Source of the DNA: Streptomyces alfalfae
Lineage (GTDB): Bacteria > Actinomycetota > Actinomycetes > Streptomycetales > Streptomycetaceae
NCBI RefSeq assembly: GCF_004127445.1
Contig: NZ_QEXM01000052.1
Location: 1-64,000, forward strand
Direction of reading: 5' to 3'
DNA: 64,000 nt
Below, piece by piece: positions 60,036-64,000 of the stretch. A program made the position numbers and the translations under genes. How positions within the stretch are numbered: the stretch's first letter is position 1; the number at the start of each line of letters is the position of its first letter. The notes below the pieces were generated by a model that searched no databases, was not told the origin of the DNA, and worked only from the letters and a program-made list of their open reading frames with translations.

Positions 60036-61031
60036 TCACCCGTCCGAGGCGGGCGCCACGTCCGGGAGGAGCTGGCCGAAGGCGGCCTCGTCGATCACCG
60101 GGGTGCCGAACGCGCGCGCCTTGACGGTCTTGGAGGTGCCCGAGTCCGGATCGTTCGTGACGAGCAGGCTGGTGAGGCGCGACACGCTCGTGGCGATGTG
60201 CAGGCCCGCCTCGACGGCCCGGTCCTCAAGGAGATCGCGCTCGATGGAGGTGTCCCCGGAGAAGGCGATCCGCATGCCCTGCTTGAGTGGTTTGCCCGGT
60301 TCGTAACGCCCCGGGTTCGGGTACGGGCACGGCGGGCGCTTGCGCGAGGGGCGCCAACTCGTGGGCCGGTACGCGGCGGCGGGCGCGGACCCCGTCGACT
60401 GGCGCACGACACGGGGCGGGCCGTCGGACCACTCGGTGAGCGGACGGCACTCCAGGAGCGGCAGCCGGACATTGCCGCCGGCGGCCGCGAGCAGGCTCGG
60501 ACGGAACGCCTCGGCGAGGACGCGGGCGTCGTCGAGCGCGTTGTGCGCGTGGCGCTGCTCGACGCCGAAGTGCGCGGCCAGCGACTCCAGCTTGTGGTTG
60601 GGCAGCGGGAGCGCGAGCTCCTTGGAGAGCGCGATGGTGCACAGCCGCTGCCGCACCGGGGCGGTGCGCTCCGCGCGCGCGTACTCTCTGGCGATCATCG
60701 ACCAGTCGAAGACGGCGTTGTGCGCGACCAGGACGCGGCCGTCGAGGCGGCTCGCGAACTCCTCGGCGATGTCCGTGAACAGCGGCGCGTCCGCGAGCAC
60801 CTCGGTGGTGAGACCGTGGATCCAGACGGGGCCCGGGTCACGCTGGGGGTTCACCAGGGTGTACCAGTGGTCCTCGATCTCGCCCCGGGCGTCCACGCGG
60901 TAGACGGCGGCCGACACTATGCGGTCGTCGCGGGCCAGGCCGGTGGTCTCGACGTCGACGACCGCGTACCCCGTTGGATACGCGGCCGGCCAGGGGGCGG
61001 CGGACGCTGCGGTCGTGCGGTCTTCGAGCAT
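60036..61031 (-). CDS. DEDDh 3'-5' exonuclease with C-terminal BRCT domain
   Basis: A 331-residue nuclease. The exonuclease domain (about 18-190) has the ExoI motif VVDVETTGL, the central VLVAHNAVFDWSM near 95, and the HAHNALDDARVLAEA ExoIII motif near 160. A linker follows, and residues about 245-325 form a BRCT domain (MRIAFSGDTSIERDLLEDRA, then TSLLVTNDPDSGTSKTVKA). It resembles the epsilon proofreading subunit fold fused to a BRCT, as in several actinobacterial DNA-repair proteins. Confidence 0.9.
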   Translation of the reverse strand: MLEDRTTAASAAPWPAAYPTGYAVVDVETTGLARDDRIVSAAVYRVDARGEIEDHWYTLVNPQRDPGPVWIHGLTTEVLADAPLFTDIAEEFASRLDGRVLVAHNAVFDWSMIAREYARAERTAPVRQRLCTIALSKELALPLPNHKLESLAAHFGVEQRHAHNALDDARVLAEAFRPSLLAAAGGNVRLPLLECRPLTEWSDGPPRVVRQSTGSAPAAAYRPTSWRPSRKRPPCPYPNPGRYEPGKPLKQGMRIAFSGDTSIERDLLEDRAVEAGLHIATSVSRLTSLLVTNDPDSGTSKTVKARAFGTPVIDEAAFGQLLPDVAPASDG

Positions 61032-61062
61032 GGTCCATGAGGATACGGGCCGCGACTGACAG

Positions 61063-61209
61063 TCAGCTCCCCGGTCCGAGGAGCCCGGCCACCAGAGCCG
61101 TGACGGAGGCGGTGAACAGCGCCTCCGGATCGAGCGGTGCGGCGAGGGCGCGGGCGAGCGCGCCGTCCCGCTCCGCCGCCTCCGCCGTCCACGGCTCCTC
61201 CTCCGCGGG
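61063..61209 (-). pseudogene. C-terminal remnant of a regulator gene, possibly TetR family
   Basis: An in-frame tail of about 45 residues, reading RDGALARALAAPLDPEALF then TALVAGLLGPGS, ends at 61063. It looks like the C-terminal helix of a TetR-type regulator. Upstream (above about 61210) the frame passes into the antisense of the amidohydrolase gene and loses meaning. The regulator family is my best guess from composition; the N-terminal DNA-binding domain is missing. Confidence 0.4.
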
Positions 61210-61212
61210 GCG

Positions 61213-62208
61213 TTGGACGGGGGCGCGTTCACGGTTGCGCTCGACCAGAAGGAGCTGGACGGCGACGGGGTGGCCGCCGAGGTCGTCTTCCCCGACGCGG
61301 ACGCCGTGGACAGCCGGACGGCCGCGCCCTTCGGCGTGGGCCTCAGCCTCTCCGGCGACCAGGACCCCGAACTCGGCATGGCGGGCGCGCGGGCGCACGA
61401 CCGCTGGCTCGCCGACTTCGTGTCCGAGCACCCCGAACGGCACTGCTACGTCGCGCTGTTGCCGGTCACCGGCGAGGCCGACCGGGTCGTCGCCGAGATC
61501 CACCGCGCCAAGGAGTCGGGGCTCGGGGCGCTGATGATCCCCGCCATGTGGGTCGACAAGGCGCCCTACCACGACCGGCGCTATGACCCGGTATGGGCGG
61601 CGGCGGCCGAGTGCGCGATGCCCGTCCTCACGCACTCGGGGGCCGTGCCCCGCCACGAGTACGGCGACCACCTCGGGATCTACGTATCCGAAGTGACGTG
61701 GTGGCCCGGGCGGCCCCTGTCGTTCCTGCTCTGGTCGGGCGTCTTCGAGCGCCACCCGGGGCTGCGGCTCGTCCTCACCGAGCAGGGCTCCGGATGGATA
61801 CCGGGGGTGCTCGACATGCTGGACTACTGCCACGCGCGGCTGGTGGCGGCGGCCAGGAGCGGGGGAACCGCGGAGACGGCGGAGTCGAAGTTCGGCGCGG
61901 GCCTCGCCGAGGCCATGGGCAAGGGCCCCTCCGAGGTGTGGCGGGACAACTGCTTCGTGGGCGCCAGCTTCATGCGCCCGCACGAGGCGGCCCTGCGTGA
62001 CCGCATCGGCCTGGACAAGATCATGTGGGGCGGCGACTACCCGCACGACGAGGGCACCCACCCGTACTCCCGCGAGGGGCTGCGCACCGCCTACGCGGGC
62101 CTGCCCAGGGACGAGATCGCCGCCATGGTCGGCGGCAACGCGGCCCGCGTCTACGGCTTCGACCTGGAGCGGCTCGAAACGATCGCCGCGCGCGGGGCCC
62201 CGCGGTGA
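61213..62208 (+). pseudogene. Amidohydrolase, N-terminally truncated
   Basis: An open frame of 331 codons resembling the amidohydrolase 2 (PF04909) family. The C-terminal half is well kept, with PVLTHSGAVPRHEY (near 138) and the GGDYPHDEGTHPYSREG motif (near 274) with a metal-binding aspartate. Full-length relatives are about 100 residues longer and start with a metal-binding DGH motif, which is missing. Homology begins near KELDGDGVAAEVVFPDAD (61249). The gene is therefore probably non-functional, or has acquired a new start; the frame itself is intact. Confidence 0.65.
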
Positions 62209-62294
62209 GCGAACTGGACGAACCCCTGAAGGAGCCCCCGGCCGACGCGACGAGCCCGGTCTTCGCGGCGGGCGGGGCGGTGCGGGTCCGGTGA
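62205..62294 (+). CDS. Possible 29-residue peptide or gene remnant
   Basis: A GTG overlapping the amidohydrolase stop (GTGA) opens a 29-codon frame (VSELDEPLKEPPADATSPVF...) ending at 62294. Its composition resembles the disordered start of a larger protein. It could be the remnant of a downstream operon partner lost when this region was rearranged, or chance. Confidence 0.3.
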   Translation: MSELDEPLKEPPADATSPVFAAGGAVRVR

Positions 62295-62344
62295 ACCGGT
62301 AGCCGTCCGGTGCCCGGGACCACTGTCGGCGCCCTATGGGATCC

Positions 62345-62381
62345 TGGCCCGTGTCACGCTCGGAAGGGGAGACACGGGCCA
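62345..62381 (+). promoter_or_regulatory. Hairpin enclosing the ribosome-binding site of the caspase-like gene
   Basis: TGGCCCGTGTC (62345-62355) and GACACGGGCCA (62371-62381) are perfect 11-bp inverted repeats. The 15-nt loop contains AAGGGGA, the only Shine-Dalgarno for the gene, and the right arm ends with the A of the ATG start. In RNA this would hide the start codon in a stem; in DNA it could also be an operator. Confidence 0.6.
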
Positions 62382-64000
62382 TGGGGGAGAGCAAGCAGGC
62401 GCTGGTCATCGCCGTGCCGAGGTATGAACTGGAGGAAGAGTTCGCCGACTTGACGGCCGCGGTCGACCGGGACGCGGAGCTCATCGGCGCCGCGCTGCGC
62501 TCCTCCGGGTACAGCGTCGAGGTCCTCGGGCTCACATCCGACAGACCCGCGCAGCGCTCCCGGATCCGCAGCGCGATCAGCCGGATCTGCTGCACCGCTC
62601 CCGAGGACGGCACCGTCCTCGTCCACTTCACCGGACACGGCCTCTCGGTCGGCGGCGCCGACCACCTGGTGCCGGCGGACGCCCAGTTGAGCTGGGCCAC
62701 CGACCCGCCCGAGGTCGCGCTCGACAGCCTCATCGACCTCGACCTCGCGTCGCTGCTCCAGGGGTGCAGGGCCGGGACGGTGCTGCTCACCGTCGACGCC
62801 TGCCGCGACCCCGCCGACCCGGACGGCGGCTCGCACGGCGGCCGGGCGACGAGCTTCCCCGCGGGACACGACCGCGTGGCCGTGCTCTTCGGCTGCGGAC
62901 CGGGCCAGACCTGCGGGTCCGACGACGAGGCGGGCAGCCACTTCACGCGCGCGCTCGCCGAGGCCCTGGACGCCGACACCTCACCGCGGACCGTGGCCGA
63001 AGTCATCGAGTACACGACGGCGCGCACGACGGAGCTGGCCCGCGCCGCGAGACACCGGCAGACCCCCACCCCGCACTACGCGCCGAGCGGCCCCGCCGCC
63101 ATCGCCTCGGCAACGCTCTGCTCGGGGCGCACGCGCCAGGAGGCGTGGAAGGCAGCGGTCCGCGACCCCGAGCTGTGGGCCGCCGTCCGCTGCGACGCGG
63201 CCCGCAGGGCCTGTGTCCAGGAGGCGCTGGTCGCGCTCACCGAGGAGTGCGCGCGGTGGTACGGCTCCGCGTCGGCAGGGGTCCAGGACCCCTGGGCGGA
63301 CGACGACTATCCCGTACGGGTCCTGACCAGGGGCCTCAGACCGCTGCTCGCCCCCTCGCAGACCCAGGGCGGGCCGCTCATCGACGCGGGCGAGTTCGCC
63401 GTCCTCGCGGCGGCCCCCTTCGTGCGGGAGGCGCTGCACGCCCTCGGCGTCAAGGCGGCCATCGGCGCCGATGCCTTCCGGCTCGATCCCGCGGTGGACG
63501 ACGTCGAGACGCAGACGGACCGCGTGGACCTGGAGCACACCTTCGCCGCCCACGCGCTCATCTGGCGCAAGGGACGCGAACTGGCGGGCCGCGGACGCAC
63601 CGAGGAGGCGCGGGCCGTGGCCGCCTGGCTGATGCACCGGCACGTCCGCGGCAGGGAGGAGTTGTGGGACGAGGCGTATGCCGCGCAGCTCCTCACCCCC
63701 CTCGCCACGGCCCTCATCGGGGACGCGGCGCCCGCCCGGCGCGTCGGCGAGCTCACCGACGAACTGGTCCGCGTCTGCCGTCAGACCGGAGTCGTGCCCG
63801 CCCGGTCCTACGACGAAGAGCGCGAGGCCCCCTTCCGGCTCAGCGAACTCGTCTGCCCGGGGCCGGATGGGACCGGTGAGGTCACCGAGAGCTGGCGCCC
63901 GAGGGAGCTGTCCTGGCTGACCGCCGTCTCCGGACTGCTCGGCGGTGATCTCAGGGACCTGCCGGGGGTCCTCGTCGACAACATCGGTGTCACCGACGGG
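62381..64000 (+). CDS. Caspase-like (peptidase C14) multidomain protein, partial at the window edge
   Basis: The frame is open from ATG 62381 to the window end, 540 codons so far. Residues 1 to about 235 are a caspase p20/p10-like domain: VLVHFTGHGLS carries the catalytic His86 and LLTVDACRDP the catalytic Cys141. The following 300 residues are helical and match no family I know well; they include AWKAAVRDPELWAAVRCDA and LEHTFAAHALIWRKGRELAGRG. Large Streptomyces proteins with this start often continue into ATPase or Hsp90-like modules and are viewed as conflict or cell-death effectors. The C-terminus lies outside the window, so the architecture is incomplete. Confidence 0.85.
   Translation, partial: MGESKQALVIAVPRYELEEEFADLTAAVDRDAELIGAALRSSGYSVEVLGLTSDRPAQRSRIRSAISRICCTAPEDGTVLVHFTGHGLSVGGADHLVPADAQLSWATDPPEVALDSLIDLDLASLLQGCRAGTVLLTVDACRDPADPDGGSHGGRATSFPAGHDRVAVLFGCGPGQTCGSDDEAGSHFTRALAEALDADTSPRTVAEVIEYTTARTTELARAARHRQTPTPHYAPSGPAAIASATLCSGRTRQEAWKAAVRDPELWAAVRCDAARRACVQEALVALTEECARWYGSASAGVQDPWADDDYPVRVLTRGLRPLLAPSQTQGGPLIDAGEFAVLAAAPFVREALHALGVKAAIGADAFRLDPAVDDVETQTDRVDLEHTFAAHALIWRKGRELAGRGRTEEARAVAAWLMHRHVRGREELWDEAYAAQLLTPLATALIGDAAPARRVGELTDELVRVCRQTGVVPARSYDEEREAPFRLSELVCPGPDGTGEVTESWRPRELSWLTAVSGLLGGDLRDLPGVLVDNIGVTDG

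Noticed and set aside
1-64000. CRISPR arrays, tRNA or rRNA genes, insertion sequences
   Set aside because: No regularly spaced repeats, no tRNA-like clover sequences in the gaps, and no transposase or integrase proteins were seen.

Overview
The window is a 64 kb piece of a high-GC actinobacterial chromosome, almost certainly Streptomyces. GC content is very high throughout, GTG starts and 1-4 nt start/stop overlaps (ATGA, GTGA) are common, and there is a complete ectoine/hydroxyectoine operon, an aerobic cobalamin block behind a B12 riboswitch, a low-affinity phosphate transporter behind a PHO box, and the small nucleoid-associated protein Gbn. No tRNA, rRNA, insertion sequence, integrase or CRISPR array was seen. 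Most of the window looks like conserved chromosome core; the right edge (about 61.1-64.0 kb) looks accessory.

Layout. 0-1.5 kb: a double TerD-domain protein and a small conserved protein. 1.5-6.6 kb: a sugar-alcohol type ABC uptake operon (DeoR regulator, lipoprotein, two permeases, zinc dehydrogenase; no ATPase gene). 6.8-10.1 kb: uronate dehydrogenase divergent from 5-dehydro-4-deoxyglucarate dehydratase plus an unknown coupled partner. 10.1-15.5 kb: secreted S37 peptidase, MFS transporter, mycothiol-type DinB-fold protein, and a CPBP-PadR-HAAS module. 15.5-20.2 kb: a penicillin-binding protein and a two-component system with a membrane partner. 20.3-25.7 kb: GNAT and IclR genes divergent from alpha-ketoglutarate semialdehyde dehydrogenase (the last step of the same uronate route), then DUF1349, DsbA-like and class V aminotransferase genes. 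25.8-29.1 kb: ectABCD. 29.6-33.4 kb: DinB, aminotransferase, amidohydrolase and ComB-like genes. 33.8-42.9 kb: cobalamin genes (CbiG-CobC fusion, cobB, cobO, chelatase, cobQ, cbiB) and a ZIP transporter. 43.0-44.7 kb: phosphate transporter. 44.9-52.8 kb: aldolase, hydrolase, two unknowns, ABC-F ATPase, gbn, enoyl-CoA hydratase. 52.8-56.1 kb: an Asp23/AmaP envelope cluster. 56.1-61.0 kb: SDR, GH15, SURF1, zinc-ribbon and DEDDh-BRCT nuclease genes. 61.06-62.3 kb: two genes that both appear truncated at one junction. 62.38 kb to the edge: a large caspase-like protein, cut by the window end.

How the parts work together. Udh, KdgD and KGSADH are three of the steps that turn uronic acids into alpha-ketoglutarate; the aldarate dehydratase is not in the window. 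The cob genes are tightly coupled downstream of the riboswitch and cover corrin ring amidation, adenosylation, metal insertion and attachment of the aminopropanol arm.

Most worth a second look: the caspase-like gene with its ribosome-binding site inside a perfect hairpin loop; the five-GATC cluster and GATC palindrome flanking gbn; the reciprocal truncation at about 61.2 kb; two tiny coupled reading frames (cobQ-chelatase gap; duplicated start in the Asp23 cluster); and the repeated operator-like elements in the uronate and polyol loci.
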